Shown: positions 9,432 to 18,391, counted from the first letter of the stretch. The stretch: 64,000 nucleotides of DNA from Candidatus Peribacteria bacterium (GCA_943350395.1 CALRAD010000003.1:45044-109043), one strand, 5' to 3'. The notes: a model not told the origin generated them from the sequence alone. A program made the numbers and translations.

Positions 9432-10282
9432 GTCCTTCCTTCGATCAGCCTCAGGCAGTTCCCGAGCATTTTGTTCCGACACCCGAGAGATTGTCTGGGT
9501 TCTCGTTTCTCGAACTCAAGCAGGAAGAGGCACGCGATCTTCTGATGAGTGTTCAGGGGAGAAAAGAATTGCTCGAAAGAATTTTGCCTCATGCGACCGA
9601 CATCAAGAATCTTCATCCGGATTTCGACCTTCAACGTCTGCCGAAGCAATTGGAAGAGGTTTCACTCTTGATGAATGAGCACACAAAGCTCTTCGAAGCT
9701 GCCAATTCGAAAGAGAAAAAATCGCTGTTCCAGCGTGCGATACAGACCATCAAAGAGTTTCCGAAGAATCATCCGTTTCTCACGGCAATTCTGGGCATTG
9801 CGCTTCTGACGGCAGGCTTGATCAGACTGGGGTATATCAAGCTTCCCAATTTCAGCGGGGGCTTTGGCTTTGGACAGAGCGGTGGAGGCGCACTGAGTGC
9901 AGAAAAAGCAGCCGATGCCACTGCGAATGCCCTCGGTGCTGCCGAAAATGCCGTAGGTCAGCAAGAAGCTGCTGCTTTGCCTGAGCTTTTCCAGCGTGCC
10001 ATCAAGGCAGCCGAGGCTCTTTCTCCCGGCCCCAATGACTTTATTGTTGCGGATCGTCAGATTCTCTTCGGCGGTAACGTCTATGATGCTTCGAATCTGG
10101 AGTCACTCGCTGAAGCGCTGCAAACTTCCGAGATAGGAAATGCGGCAACCATTCGTATTCTTCGGGATTCTTCCGCACGTGTGACGGCATGGCAGAATCT
10201 CCAATCATTTTTGGTGAACGATCTGAAGATTCCGTCTGAGAAAGTGGTGCTCGTCAAAGATCTTTTGCAGAGTCCGGAATGA
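9428..10282 (+). CDS. Single-pass membrane protein of the csaB operon
   Basis: The protein has 284 residues. A soluble, helical N-terminal part (1-115) is followed by one membrane segment (about 118-138, FLTAILGIALLTAGLIRLGY), a Gly-rich and Ala-rich linker (SGGFGFGQSGGG) and a C-terminal domain (about 195-280). The C-terminal domain has alternating strands and helices (FIVADRQILFGGNVYD, ATIRILRDSSARV, KIPSEKVVLVKDLL). Its shape is reminiscent of ExbD/TolR-type periplasmic domains, but the similarity is weak and is my inference. The ATG overlaps the preceding stop. It probably acts at the cell envelope with the CsaB-like enzyme. Confidence 0.72.
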   Translation: MSPSFDQPQAVPEHFVPTPERLSGFSFLELKQEEARDLLMSVQGRKELLERILPHATDIKNLHPDFDLQRLPKQLEEVSLLMNEHTKLFEAANSKEKKSLFQRAIQTIKEFPKNHPFLTAILGIALLTAGLIRLGYIKLPNFSGGFGFGQSGGGALSAEKAADATANALGAAENAVGQQEAAALPELFQRAIKAAEALSPGPNDFIVADRQILFGGNVYDASNLESLAEALQTSEIGNAATIRILRDSSARVTAWQNLQSFLVNDLKIPSEKVVLVKDLLQSPE

Positions 10283-10341
10283 AGCTGTAGTCGCTGAATT
10301 TTCGCATATTCTTGCGGTGCAGGACATGCTATTCTTTCGTC

Positions 10342-12162
10342 ATGCATCGCCGCAACTTCTGCATTATTGCTCACATCGATCACGGGAAATCGACGCTGTC
10401 CGATCGGATGATGGCGATGACCGGGACATTGCAGAAACGAGAATTGAAAGAACAACACCTCGATTCCATGGATTTGGAACGGGAGCGCGGCATTACGATC
10501 AAACTGACGCCCGTGCGGATGAATTATAAAGGCACAGAACTGAATCTGATCGATACGCCGGGACATACGGATTTTCGGTATGAAGTGAGCAGGTCTCTTG
10601 CGGCATGCGAAGGAGCGATCTTGCTTGTCGACGCTTCACAAGGCATCCAGGCGCAGACGCTTGCGGTGCTGTACATGGCGATGGAACACAATCTTGTCAT
10701 TATTCCGGTACTGAACAAGATCGATCTGCCTGCATCGGATCCCGAGCGAGTCAGCAACGAAGTCATCAAGATGCTTGGCTGCAAAAAAGAGGATATTCTG
10801 AAAATTTCCGCGAAAGAGGGGACGGGAGTCGATGCCGTTTTGCAGGCAGTGATCGATCGTATTCCGGCTCCTCCCGGCCAAAACAGTAATGCGACGCAAA
10901 CTGCGCGCGCACTGATTTTCGATGCTGTGATGGACGAATATCGCGGTGCGGTTTCCTATGTCCGCGTCGTCGAAGGTGAATTCAGGAAGGGTGTGAAGGC
11001 AAGATTGCTCGGATCGAAAGTGGATTTCGAAGTGCAGGACGTCGGTTACTTCTCGCCGAAGTATATTTCGGATTCTTCGCTCATCGCAGGGCAAATCGGG
11101 TACATCGTCACGGGACTCAAGAACGTTGCCGAAGCGCGAGTGGGAGACACGATTTCATCGAATCCCGAATCGCTTCCGCTCCCCGGTTACAAAACTGTTC
11201 AGCCGATGGTGTTTGCAGGCCTGTATCCGATTCAGGCTGACGATTATCCGAAACTCCGAGACTCGCTTGAAAAACTTTCCCTCAACGACGCGGCGGTCGA
11301 CATCAGTTACGAACACAACACAGCGCTCGGAAATGGCTTCCGTTGCGGGTTTTTAGGACTGCTCCACATGGACATCATTCAGGAGAGACTCGAGCGCGAG
11401 TACGGATGCGAGCTCATCATCACCGCACCGAGCGTACTGTATGAAGTGAAACTGAAAGCCGCTCGGCCCGCTTCTGTTGTGCGTGCCAGTCTTCTGCAGG
11501 TCGATGATCCGACTGTTGCACTCATCAGCAATCCGGCTGAGCTTCCCGATCCCACGTACATCGACGAAGTGCGAGAGCCGTGGGTGCGACTCGAGATCGT
11601 GTGCAGAAGACAGGATGTGGGACCCGCGATGCAGTTGGTGCAGGATCGCCGCGGTATTTATTTGTCGCTTGAATACATCGATGATGACAGAGCGCTCATG
11701 CATTTCGAGGTACCGCTCGCGTCGATCGTTCTGGATTTCTTTGACAAGCTGAAGTCGGCATCGTCCGGGTACGCGTCTCTGAGTTACGAACATCTCGGGT
11801 ACAGAGCCGGTGATCTCGTGAAGATGAGCATTCTTCTTCTCGGAGAACCGTCGGATGCCCTCAGTCTCATCATCCACCGGTTGGAGGCGCACGATGTCGG
11901 CGACAAAATCTGCAAACAGCTGAAAGAGGTGATTCCGAAGGCACAGTTCCAAATCCCGATTCAGGCGGCGATTGGAAGCAAGGTCGTTGCGAGAGAGGAC
12001 ATCGCGGCTCTCAGGAAAGACGTGACAGGGTATCTCTACGGAGGTGACCGCAGCCGCAAAGACAAACTTCTTGATAAACAAAAACGAGGAAAGAAGCGAA
12101 TGAAACAGATGGGGAGAGTCACGCTCAGTCAGGAGGCGTTTTTGGCTGTGCTGAAGAGGTAG
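10342..12162 (+). CDS. lepA: Elongation factor 4 (back-translocating GTPase LepA)
   Basis: LepA/EF4 is a ribosome-associated GTPase involved in translation under stress and in ribosome assembly. The 606-residue protein has IIAHIDHGKSTLSDR (G1), RGITIK (G2), DTPGHTDF (G3) and NKIDLP (G4). The LepA-specific C-terminal domain follows, ending in KDVTGYLYGGDRSRKDKLLDK...GKKRMK. The ATG at 10342 is preferred to an upstream in-frame one, because MHRRNFCIIAHIDHG matches the family start and TATTCT (10330-10335, preceded by TG) ends six bases before it. The TAG stop is part of the palindromic element that follows. Confidence 0.97.
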   Translation: MHRRNFCIIAHIDHGKSTLSDRMMAMTGTLQKRELKEQHLDSMDLERERGITIKLTPVRMNYKGTELNLIDTPGHTDFRYEVSRSLAACEGAILLVDASQGIQAQTLAVLYMAMEHNLVIIPVLNKIDLPASDPERVSNEVIKMLGCKKEDILKISAKEGTGVDAVLQAVIDRIPAPPGQNSNATQTARALIFDAVMDEYRGAVSYVRVVEGEFRKGVKARLLGSKVDFEVQDVGYFSPKYISDSSLIAGQIGYIVTGLKNVAEARVGDTISSNPESLPLPGYKTVQPMVFAGLYPIQADDYPKLRDSLEKLSLNDAAVDISYEHNTALGNGFRCGFLGLLHMDIIQERLEREYGCELIITAPSVLYEVKLKAARPASVVRASLLQVDDPTVALISNPAELPDPTYIDEVREPWVRLEIVCRRQDVGPAMQLVQDRRGIYLSLEYIDDDRALMHFEVPLASIVLDFFDKLKSASSGYASLSYEHLGYRAGDLVKMSILLLGEPSDALSLIIHRLEAHDVGDKICKQLKEVIPKAQFQIPIQAAIGSKVVAREDIAALRKDVTGYLYGGDRSRKDKLLDKQKRGKKRMKQMGRVTLSQEAFLAVLKR

Positions 12163-12232
12163 AGACGCCCCGCTGGGGCGTCTAAAGAACAAGCTGCGAG
12201 CACTGTGAGACGCTCCAGCGGAGCGTCTCTAC
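12159..12232. repeat. GTAGAGACGC palindromic element at the lepA stop
   Basis: The outer arms GTAGAGACGC (12159-12168) and GCGTCTCTAC (12223-12232) are exact reverse complements. Two perfect hairpins lie inside: AGACGCCCC-GCT-GGGGCGTCT (12163-12183) and GAGACGCTCC-AGC-GGAGCGTCTC (12207-12229). The element contains the lepA stop codon and ends 20 bases from the convergent gene, so it may serve as a bidirectional transcript end. Similar short elements are known in many unrelated bacteria. Confidence 0.85.
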
Positions 12233-12252
12233 AAAACGATCAATCCTCTTTA

Positions 12253-12957
12253 CTATTCATCTTTTTCTTCCTCCTGATTCGGATTCTGTTCTTCTCTGAT
12301 TCTTGCAAAATATTGCTCCATCGTTTCCATGTGCGGCTCGATGACGTCTTGAAGAATTTTGATCGTGAGCGGTTGAAGTTCTTCAAAGGGGATGAGCATT
12401 TTCTGTTGCTCGAAAAAATCCACGAGCACGAATGTCGAGAGCTGGAGCACCGTTCCGTCGATGTTGTCTTCGTCGACCATCAGCTTACTGAGGATTTTCT
12501 CCGTATCAGTCGTCATCACGAGGCTCAGGCGCCCGATCCAGAGAAACAGCTCGTTTCGAACTTCCGGACTGAGATCATTCTGCCCGTCCCGAAGAATGCG
12601 GCTCTCCGGCAGATCGAGGACGATCTTGTGTTCGACGATGTACTCCTCCACTGCTTCTCTCGAGGGTGGGTGGATCAGAGAGAGGATGGCGAGAATAAAC
12701 ACGGACGGACAGTCGCGTGCGGCGAGGCGTGAAATGAGCTGGAAAAAATGTGCGTAATGTTCGTCACTGAGAAACTGACGGATGGTTGCCGCTACACGGT
12801 CGTCACGTTTCCTCGCCTTCTTCTCGTCTCGAGCCATTTGCTTGCTCTGAGCAGCACCCGCAGCAAATTGTTCTCTGGCCTGCTCGGAAGCCTGCTCCGA
12901 TACATGACCGGTGCCTTCATCCGGCGTTGCCGATTCGGGACCTGAGAAACCTTGCAT
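12253..12957 (-). CDS. Hypothetical helical protein downstream of rplI
   Basis: I do not recognise this 234-residue protein. The start is put at MQGFSGPESATPDEG (12957), ten bases after the rplI stop, rather than at an upstream ATG that lies inside rplI. The N-terminal 60 residues are polar and charged (EQASEQAREQ, ARDEKKARKRDDR). The remainder is predicted to be all-helical with amphipathic segments (FFQLISRLAARDCPSVFILAILSL), and the C-terminus is very acidic (NQEEEKDE). It is probably co-transcribed with rplI. No catalytic motif is visible. Confidence 0.72.
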   Translation of the reverse strand: MQGFSGPESATPDEGTGHVSEQASEQAREQFAAGAAQSKQMARDEKKARKRDDRVAATIRQFLSDEHYAHFFQLISRLAARDCPSVFILAILSLIHPPSREAVEEYIVEHKIVLDLPESRILRDGQNDLSPEVRNELFLWIGRLSLVMTTDTEKILSKLMVDEDNIDGTVLQLSTFVLVDFFEQQKMLIPFEELQPLTIKILQDVIEPHMETMEQYFARIREEQNPNQEEEKDE

Positions 12958-12967
12958 AGGGAGTGAG

Positions 12968-13423
12968 TTATTTCGCTGCCTCCTCAGCTCTGATCTCAAC
13001 GGACATCTTGATAGTCTGCGTTCCAACTGTCAGTTCCACCGAGTGCATACCAATTGCTTTGATGGGGTTCTGAATGACGATTGCATCGGCAGCAATAGTA
13101 GCACTGTGTTCTTTCTTGATGGCCTCCGCGATGGCAGATGCCGTCACGGCTGCGTAGAGCTTTCCAGCGGTGCTGACCTTTGCTGCAATGTGCACCGTCT
13201 TTCCGCCAAGAGCAGAGGAGAGGGACGATTGCATTTCTCTCTCCTTCTCACGTTCCAACGCGCGGACTTTTATTTGTTCAGCGTAGCGCTTTCGCACGTT
13301 TGGAGTGACCACGAGAGCCTTGCGACCCGGGAGGAGAAAATTGAGGGCAAAGCCGCTCTTTACGATGATGAGATCGTTTTTTTTACCGATGCCGAGTATG
13401 TCGGTGAGGAGTAGAACTTCCAT
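12968..13423 (-). CDS. rplI: 50S ribosomal protein L9
   Basis: L9 binds 23S rRNA near the L1 stalk and spans between ribosomes. The 151-residue protein shows the N-terminal signature MEVLLLTDILGIGKKNDLI, followed by VKSGFALNFLLPGRKALV and the long connecting helix. The C-terminal domain (IAEAIKKEHSATIAADAIVI to the end) is slightly diverged. The start at 13423 gives the canonical MEVLLL beginning; the ATGs upstream would add MHHHP. L9 is absent from several CPR groups, so its presence helps to place this organism. Confidence 0.95.
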   Translation of the reverse strand: MEVLLLTDILGIGKKNDLIIVKSGFALNFLLPGRKALVVTPNVRKRYAEQIKVRALEREKEREMQSSLSSALGGKTVHIAAKVSTAGKLYAAVTASAIAEAIKKEHSATIAADAIVIQNPIKAIGMHSVELTVGTQTIKMSVEIRAEEAAK

Positions 13424-13498
13424 TGGATGATGATGCAAGCGATTTCCTCGCCTGAAGCCGAAAGATCATAGGCAAACTTTGGTTCTAGCACAAGGGAA

Positions 13499-15745
13499 TC
13501 ATTTGCCCCGCATGACCCCGAGGAGCCAGCTCGGGAAATGAAGCCAGCTTCTTCCTTCGAGAAATTGACGTTCTGTGACGCTGTACCATTGATCCGATGT
13601 CGCAAACCGATCCGCATGGAGAGCAAGCCTTGTTTGTGTCATGCCGTGAATGCTCTGGTCTGCGCCGTAGATAGAGAGCGGGGAATAGAGCACGATGGCG
13701 GGGATGTCTTTTTTGAACAGATTCTTCAACTCCGATAGCGCATTGGTGCGGGATTTGACGTTACTGGTTTCCCGGATGCGCACAAGCTCACTGTCGGCTT
13801 CAAAGGAGGTGTACTGCGACAAGTTGAATGCGTCCAGTTTCATCTTCTTTGCATCTTTGCTGCGATCCTGAATCTGGCTGCTATGCCAGTAAGGGTAGCT
13901 GTCCAGATTGTCGAACAGCGATTGTCCGAAGAGGAGGATGTCGTAGTTTCTTTTCAAGAGTTTTTCCTCAAATTCGCGTTTGGACTCCGGAATATCGAGT
14001 TTGATCTCGACGCCGACACTCTGCCACTGTTTTTGGATGATGGCGGCGACAGCGGGATAGCTCGCCGGCGTCGCACTCGTGAGCAGTGTGAGGAAGAGGG
14101 GATTACCTTTTCCGTCGATGCGCGTGTGCGGCTGATCTGTTGCGGTTTTGCGTCGCAGAAAGCGGTGATCGAGATAAAGGTTTCCGATGCCAATGAACGT
14201 CGGGTCGGTTTCTCTCAGCTTCTTCGATCGCAGGAACTCCGTCACCAGTCTCTGTTCCTCGGATGCCAGTGAAAATATTCGCGCATCGGTGATGCGATCC
14301 AGGAACGCCGTATCGATGATGTCATTTTTGCCGTCTGTAAGCTGCACGATGTTCATGCCCATCTTCAGCGTTCCGCTGCCGCCGTTTCCGGCCTTCAGAC
14401 GGACGATCCAACTTCCGGACAATGTCTGGACGGTGCCGTCTTTCAAAACCACTCCCGTTTGCACCTGTGTTCCGTTCACGGAAACCGGCATCTTGATGCC
14501 TTGCATCGAACCTGTCACCGTCAGGATAGAGCCGCTCCCGAGCAGTGCAATTCGGGGAATCGAGGAGAGAGGTCCGACTGCGTTCGCTTCATGTTGTTCG
14601 AGGAGTCGTTGCAGATGCACTTTCTCAGGAATGTTCCAGCTGGATTCGAAGAATGCCCCTTTTGCTGCGGCAGCATCGAATCGGTATCGCCAGTCACCCG
14701 TGTCGAGCTCGAGCAGGGGAGTATCGATGATCTGCGTTTCATGAATCGCATCGGCGACCTCCTGTTTATTCACTGCAAGTTGCAGCCCGAGCCTTACACC
14801 TTTGTCTGCGGGAACGTCACGGTCGAGATTGAAGAAGAGAGCGACGTACTGCGGCAACGTGTAGGGCATGGGACGGAAATGCCTCGGGAGAATGGGGAGA
14901 CCTTTCTCGTTTCTCGGTACGACACGTACCCCGTTTAAGTTTGTGATGTCCGTGAGGAGTGCCGAGTAGTCTGGAAATACTCGGAGTACCATGCGGTCGA
15001 TTTTATAGTCGGGCATGCCCGGTCTGTCGAAACGCTTGATGGTAATTTCGGTCGAGAGGTCGGTCTGGAGCATACTGACAAAGCCATAGGGACCGGCGCC
15101 GATGGGGTGGAAACCGAAGTCCAGTGTTTGGTCCAGTTTGCCTGCGGGGACGTCGACGAAGGATGCGGCCGGCAGCAGTCCGAGCGTCAAGTTGCTGGTG
15201 AAGAACGAGTAGGGTTTGCTGAGTCGGAAGCGGACAGTGCGTTCGTCGATTTTATCGATTTCGATGCCTTGGAAATTTTGCTTCAGGATTGGATTCGAGA
15301 ATTCGGGATTTTGGATTGTTGTAAACGTGAAGACAACGTCGTCCGCCGTAATCGGATGTGGTTTTTCTTTCGTCGAATCGTGCCATACCAAGTCCGGCTT
15401 CAGTGTTGCCGTGAAGACGCGATTGTCGCTGCTGATCTTCACTGTTGCGAGGTCGTCGACGATTTTTCCGGTTGCCGGGTCGTACTTCATCAGACCTGAG
15501 AAGATCAGGGACACGATGTCCCTATTCACGTCGTTGCCCGTGACGAACCAGGGATTCAAGGGCTGGAGTTCTCCGACCGATCCCTCGATGTACGTTCCTC
15601 CTCTTACGGCCACGAACATCGTGTTTTGTACGTAGAATCGTCGCAGGAGCACGACGAAGCTAATAATGAGAATACTCAGGAGCACCGACAGAACGATGCG
15701 TTCCACTTTGGTCATTGCCGAAAGAAGTCTCAGAAGAGAACGCAT
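13499..15745 (-). CDS. Membrane-anchored family 5 solute-binding protein (OppA/DppA-like)
   Basis: Family 5 extracellular solute-binding proteins capture peptides or other small solutes for ABC importers. The 748-residue protein has an N-terminal membrane anchor (about 17-37, VLSVLLSILIISFVVLL) instead of a lipobox. The SBP_bac_5 pattern follows: GGTYIEGSVGELQPLNPWF, then VNRDIVSLIFSGLMKYD, DDVVFTFTTIQNPEFSNP and later VEIKLDIPESKREFEEKLLKRNYDILLFG. About 150 residues (370-510) form an insertion containing a beta-rich part. No permease or ATPase genes adjoin it, so it may work alone or with an importer encoded elsewhere. A TATAGT hexamer lies 18 bases before the ATG; an alternative start is MTKVERIVL at residue 11. 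Confidence 0.85.
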   Translation of the reverse strand: MRSLLRLLSAMTKVERIVLSVLLSILIISFVVLLRRFYVQNTMFVAVRGGTYIEGSVGELQPLNPWFVTGNDVNRDIVSLIFSGLMKYDPATGKIVDDLATVKISSDNRVFTATLKPDLVWHDSTKEKPHPITADDVVFTFTTIQNPEFSNPILKQNFQGIEIDKIDERTVRFRLSKPYSFFTSNLTLGLLPAASFVDVPAGKLDQTLDFGFHPIGAGPYGFVSMLQTDLSTEITIKRFDRPGMPDYKIDRMVLRVFPDYSALLTDITNLNGVRVVPRNEKGLPILPRHFRPMPYTLPQYVALFFNLDRDVPADKGVRLGLQLAVNKQEVADAIHETQIIDTPLLELDTGDWRYRFDAAAAKGAFFESSWNIPEKVHLQRLLEQHEANAVGPLSSIPRIALLGSGSILTVTGSMQGIKMPVSVNGTQVQTGVVLKDGTVQTLSGSWIVRLKAGNGGSGTLKMGMNIVQLTDGKNDIIDTAFLDRITDARIFSLASEEQRLVTEFLRSKKLRETDPTFIGIGNLYLDHRFLRRKTATDQPHTRIDGKGNPLFLTLLTSATPASYPAVAAIIQKQWQSVGVEIKLDIPESKREFEEKLLKRNYDILLFGQSLFDNLDSYPYWHSSQIQDRSKDAKKMKLDAFNLSQYTSFEADSELVRIRETSNVKSRTNALSELKNLFKKDIPAIVLYSPLSIYGADQSIHGMTQTRLALHADRFATSDQWYSVTERQFLEGRSWLHFPSWLLGVMRGK

Positions 15746-15796
15746 GATTTATCTGTACCGAGCACTATACCAGCACTTTCGAGCAACCGTGAGGCT

Positions 15797-16012
15797 TTAG
15801 ATGTACATCAGTGCGATCGCGATCGCGAAGAAGGCGACGGAGATCCAGACTGTCAGCGTGAAGAGAACTTTCTCAGCTCCGCGACGCTGAACGTACGCCG
15901 TTCCGCCTCCTCCGAACGTGGCGGAGAGACCCGATGCTCGGTGTTGCAGGAGGATCAGGAGTGCAAGAAGCGACCCGAGAACCATTTCGATGACGAGGAG
16001 GATCTGTGACAT
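15797..16012 (-). CDS. secG: Preprotein translocase subunit SecG
   Basis: SecG is the small, non-essential subunit of the SecYEG protein-conducting channel. This 71-residue protein has the family layout: a first membrane helix (MSQILLVIEMVLGSLLALLILLQ, about 1-23), a cytoplasmic loop with the characteristic SGLSATFGGGG, and a second helix (FTLTVWISVAFFAIAIALMYI). The start at 16012 is chosen over an upstream TTG, because TACCAT lies nine bases before it and the helix begins there. It lies between the solute-binding protein and tRNA-Val and is transcribed away from the tRNA. Confidence 0.92.
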   Translation of the reverse strand: MSQILLVIEMVLGSLLALLILLQHRASGLSATFGGGGTAYVQRRGAEKVLFTLTVWISVAFFAIAIALMYI

Positions 16013-16077
16013 AGCGGAGGTATGGTAGTGGAGAGAGTGGACAATTGACAATAGACAATAGACAATCGTCGTACGTC

Positions 16078-16154
16078 GGGCGCCTAGCTCAGCTGGTTAG
16101 AGCATCTCGCTTACACCGAGAGGGTCGGGGGTTCGAATCCCTTGGCGCCCACCA
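16078..16154 (+). tRNA. tRNA-Val (UAC)
   Basis: The 77-base cloverleaf has acceptor arms GGGCGCC (16078-16084) and GGCGCCC (16144-16150), a D-stem GCTC/GAGC, an anticodon stem TCTCG/CGAGA with loop CTTACAC (anticodon TAC), and the T-loop GGTTCGAATCC. The CCA end is encoded (16152-16154). An AT-richer caspase-like gene begins 37 bases downstream. Confidence 0.97.
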
Positions 16155-16155
16155 A

Positions 16156-16184
16156 TTGCAAAATAGTGTTTTATCTGTTAAAAT
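16156..16184 (+). promoter_or_regulatory. Promoter of the caspase-like gene
   Basis: TTGCAA (16156-16161) is separated by 17 bases from TAAAAT (16179-16184), which has an upstream TG. The hexamer ends six bases before the GTG start at 16191. This predicts a leaderless transcript starting at or next to the GTG. The -35 box begins two bases after the tRNA-Val CCA end. Confidence 0.65.
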
Positions 16185-16190
16185 AGTAAT

Positions 16191-18143
16191 GTGGCTCCTG
16201 AACAAACAAAAAAAACAGAGATTTCCTCGGAGGATCCGAATGAGACTGCTCGTCGCAAATCTGAGCAGACTGTCTATATGGGGAAATTACAAGCGATGCA
16301 GCTTCAACAGCAGAATGCCATTACCTCTAACGCAGCAAAGGTTGTGGTGAAATCTTTGGACATTCCATATGATCAGATCAGAAAATCTTTGTCTGCTCCG
16401 CAAAAGAACCCGGAGCAACAATCAATCGTCGATCTCTATACACAGGAAATCATACAAACAATAAAATACATCGAAGCAAGCCAGAGAAATCTTGATTCAA
16501 TAAAGGAATGGCGAAAAACCAATAGAAACGCTGAGGACTTATTGGCTGATGCGCTGACATCTGTCAGTAAAAAGATAAACATGCCGGTTGATACTCTGCG
16601 CTCGATCTGCGAAGCTAAAAACTTCTTTGAGGAACAAAAGGATTTGCCAACAGGCTTACTCCTAGCTGAGAAAGCAGAAGCGTTAAAAACTGTCGTTGAT
16701 ACATATCTTAAAACGGAGAGATCTGTTATTGAAAATCAAAAGTATCTTACTGTGCTCAAGGGATGGCGAGGCATCGAAGTGCACAATGGAAGTGCTGAGG
16801 ATTTGTTCACTGAAGCGTTGGCTGATGTGAGCAAGAAAGCACGCATTGCCCCAGAAGTTTTACGTGCAGTCTGCGATGCAAAAAGCCTCTATGAGCAACA
16901 AAAAGACTTACCAACAGATTTATCGCTCGCCGAGAAAGCAAAAGCAATAAAAACTGTCCACGATACATTCGTAGAGCTCGAGAATAGATTCAGATCTGAA
17001 CAGGCACTGGAAACTGAGGTCTTGGATATTGATGCACTAATAGCAAAAACGAATGTCAGTGCGGAGCAAAAAGCACAGTGGAAACAGATGCTCACCTTGG
17101 ATATCCCCAAAGATGCCCGGATCAAAGTAATCTCACTCATCGGGGGAGCGGGACTTTCCATGAAAGGCGAATTGGATCACGTGAAGAGTGGCTTGAAAAA
17201 AGCAAAGGGCACATCGACGGTGATATATGCGAGCACAATCGATAATACAAAACTCACAAAAGAAGAGACTCTTGTGGCAATGAAAAGAGAGGAGGAAGCC
17301 GACGATGCCGATTTCATCATCGTATATGCGTCGAGTCATGGTTTAACCCCAAGCATTGACACCCCTGAATTACCAATGCGCCTAGGATTTACAGAGCTCG
17401 GCTCGAAGGATGATATCTTCCATATTCAGAATGAAAAGGCAACTGATACAGCGGATAGTAAAATGTACAAATACTATTCAGAAGCAACAGAGGCTGTTCA
17501 GGCCTTATTGAAGGAAAATCCGAACTTCTTCAAGGACCGAAAAGGGCAACCACGAGTGATCAAACCCGGCGAAATTGTAACAATCGGAAAACATAACATT
17601 CGTATCATAGAGGATACGAAGGAACCTGATGAATTAATCAAGCGTCTTTTGTTGTACTTATACGTTCAAGATATCGCGCAACACAGCGTGAGCTCGGATG
17701 ATCTGTTAAAATTGCAGCAGGAAGCGGTCAGCAAAAATCCAAAAAAAGAAGTTCTGTATATACTGGATAATTGCTTTTCGGGATCGGCAACGGACGATCG
17801 GCTGGCATCACTCCCCAGTACAAAAGCGATTCTAGCAGCTTCATCAGCAGACGAGCCTGCCCGTGAAAGCTCCAAAACTCATCGCGGAGAATTCATGGAA
17901 GAGCTGTTTCACAATTTAGAACTGGGAAATTCTCTCGGAGAAGCTTTCATTCGAGCGGATATAAAACTGAATTTTAGCGCTCATCCACGTTTCAGTCCGT
18001 CATCAGGAGCAAAACATTGGCAGAATCCATCTGGTGCCGTCAAAAATGTAAAGGGTGAAACCATCCGCGTAAGTTCAGTCTCAGATTCTATCTTTCCGAT
18101 AAGAGATAATTCTGATGAAAAAGACAGGGTTGCCCAGTCATAA
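16191..18143 (+). CDS. Caspase-like (clan CD, C14-type) protease with internal repeats
   Basis: The protein has 650 residues. The C-terminal half carries a caspase-like domain: strand KVISLIGGAG (about 312-321), FIIVYASSHG with the catalytic histidine His383, and VLYILDNCFSG with the catalytic cysteine Cys528. AILAASSADEPA and a distal HRGEFMEELFHNL follow, as in metacaspase/orthocaspase proteins. About 55 residues between these elements form a large insertion. Upstream lie two tandem helical repeats of about 64 residues, near 113-176 and 201-264, which share EDL...AL..VSKK and EQQKDLPT...LAEKA. No membrane segment or signal peptide is seen. Codon and base usage are AT-richer than in neighbours, and the gene sits directly after tRNA-Val, which suggests acquisition. 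Its substrate is unknown. Confidence 0.85.
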   Translation: MAPEQTKKTEISSEDPNETARRKSEQTVYMGKLQAMQLQQQNAITSNAAKVVVKSLDIPYDQIRKSLSAPQKNPEQQSIVDLYTQEIIQTIKYIEASQRNLDSIKEWRKTNRNAEDLLADALTSVSKKINMPVDTLRSICEAKNFFEEQKDLPTGLLLAEKAEALKTVVDTYLKTERSVIENQKYLTVLKGWRGIEVHNGSAEDLFTEALADVSKKARIAPEVLRAVCDAKSLYEQQKDLPTDLSLAEKAKAIKTVHDTFVELENRFRSEQALETEVLDIDALIAKTNVSAEQKAQWKQMLTLDIPKDARIKVISLIGGAGLSMKGELDHVKSGLKKAKGTSTVIYASTIDNTKLTKEETLVAMKREEEADDADFIIVYASSHGLTPSIDTPELPMRLGFTELGSKDDIFHIQNEKATDTADSKMYKYYSEATEAVQALLKENPNFFKDRKGQPRVIKPGEIVTIGKHNIRIIEDTKEPDELIKRLLLYLYVQDIAQHSVSSDDLLKLQQEAVSKNPKKEVLYILDNCFSGSATDDRLASLPSTKAILAASSADEPARESSKTHRGEFMEELFHNLELGNSLGEAFIRADIKLNFSAHPRFSPSSGAKHWQNPSGAVKNVKGETIRVSSVSDSIFPIRDNSDEKDRVAQS

Positions 18144-18357
18144 CGAGGTTTGCACTTCCACAACTCCAAAACAGTTTTCGCATGAAGTTTGAATTTGTTT
18201 CTCATCTATTATTTTTTTGTGGAATGGGTTCTGGAATTGATTATTCCCCAAAAACCCCACCTTCATCCTAAACCCAAACAAATAGTAACCTAGGGGCAAG
18301 CACGCACCAACTTTTGGCTTCGATAAGACATTCCAGCGTTTCGGCTGTCTATTTTCT
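18144..18357. other. AT-rich gap after the caspase-like gene
   Basis: These 214 bases contain no convincing reading frame. They hold a T-rich stretch (18210-18220) that could serve in transcript termination and an unusual C/A-rich tract around 18245-18290. I see no RNA fold that I recognise. Base composition is like the caspase gene and unlike the ribosomal genes that follow, so the acquired segment may extend to about here. Confidence 0.4.
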
Positions 18358-18385
18358 TTGACGACGCTTGACTGAAGGGGATAGT
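18358..18385 (+). promoter_or_regulatory. Promoter upstream of rplU region
   Basis: TTGACG (18358-18363) is separated by 16 bases from GATAGT (18380-18385), and six bases separate that from the ATG at 18392. The same two hexamers, TTGACG and GATAGT with a 17-base spacer, form the predicted recA promoter, which increases my trust in both. Confidence 0.55.
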
Positions 18386-18391
18386 CGCATC

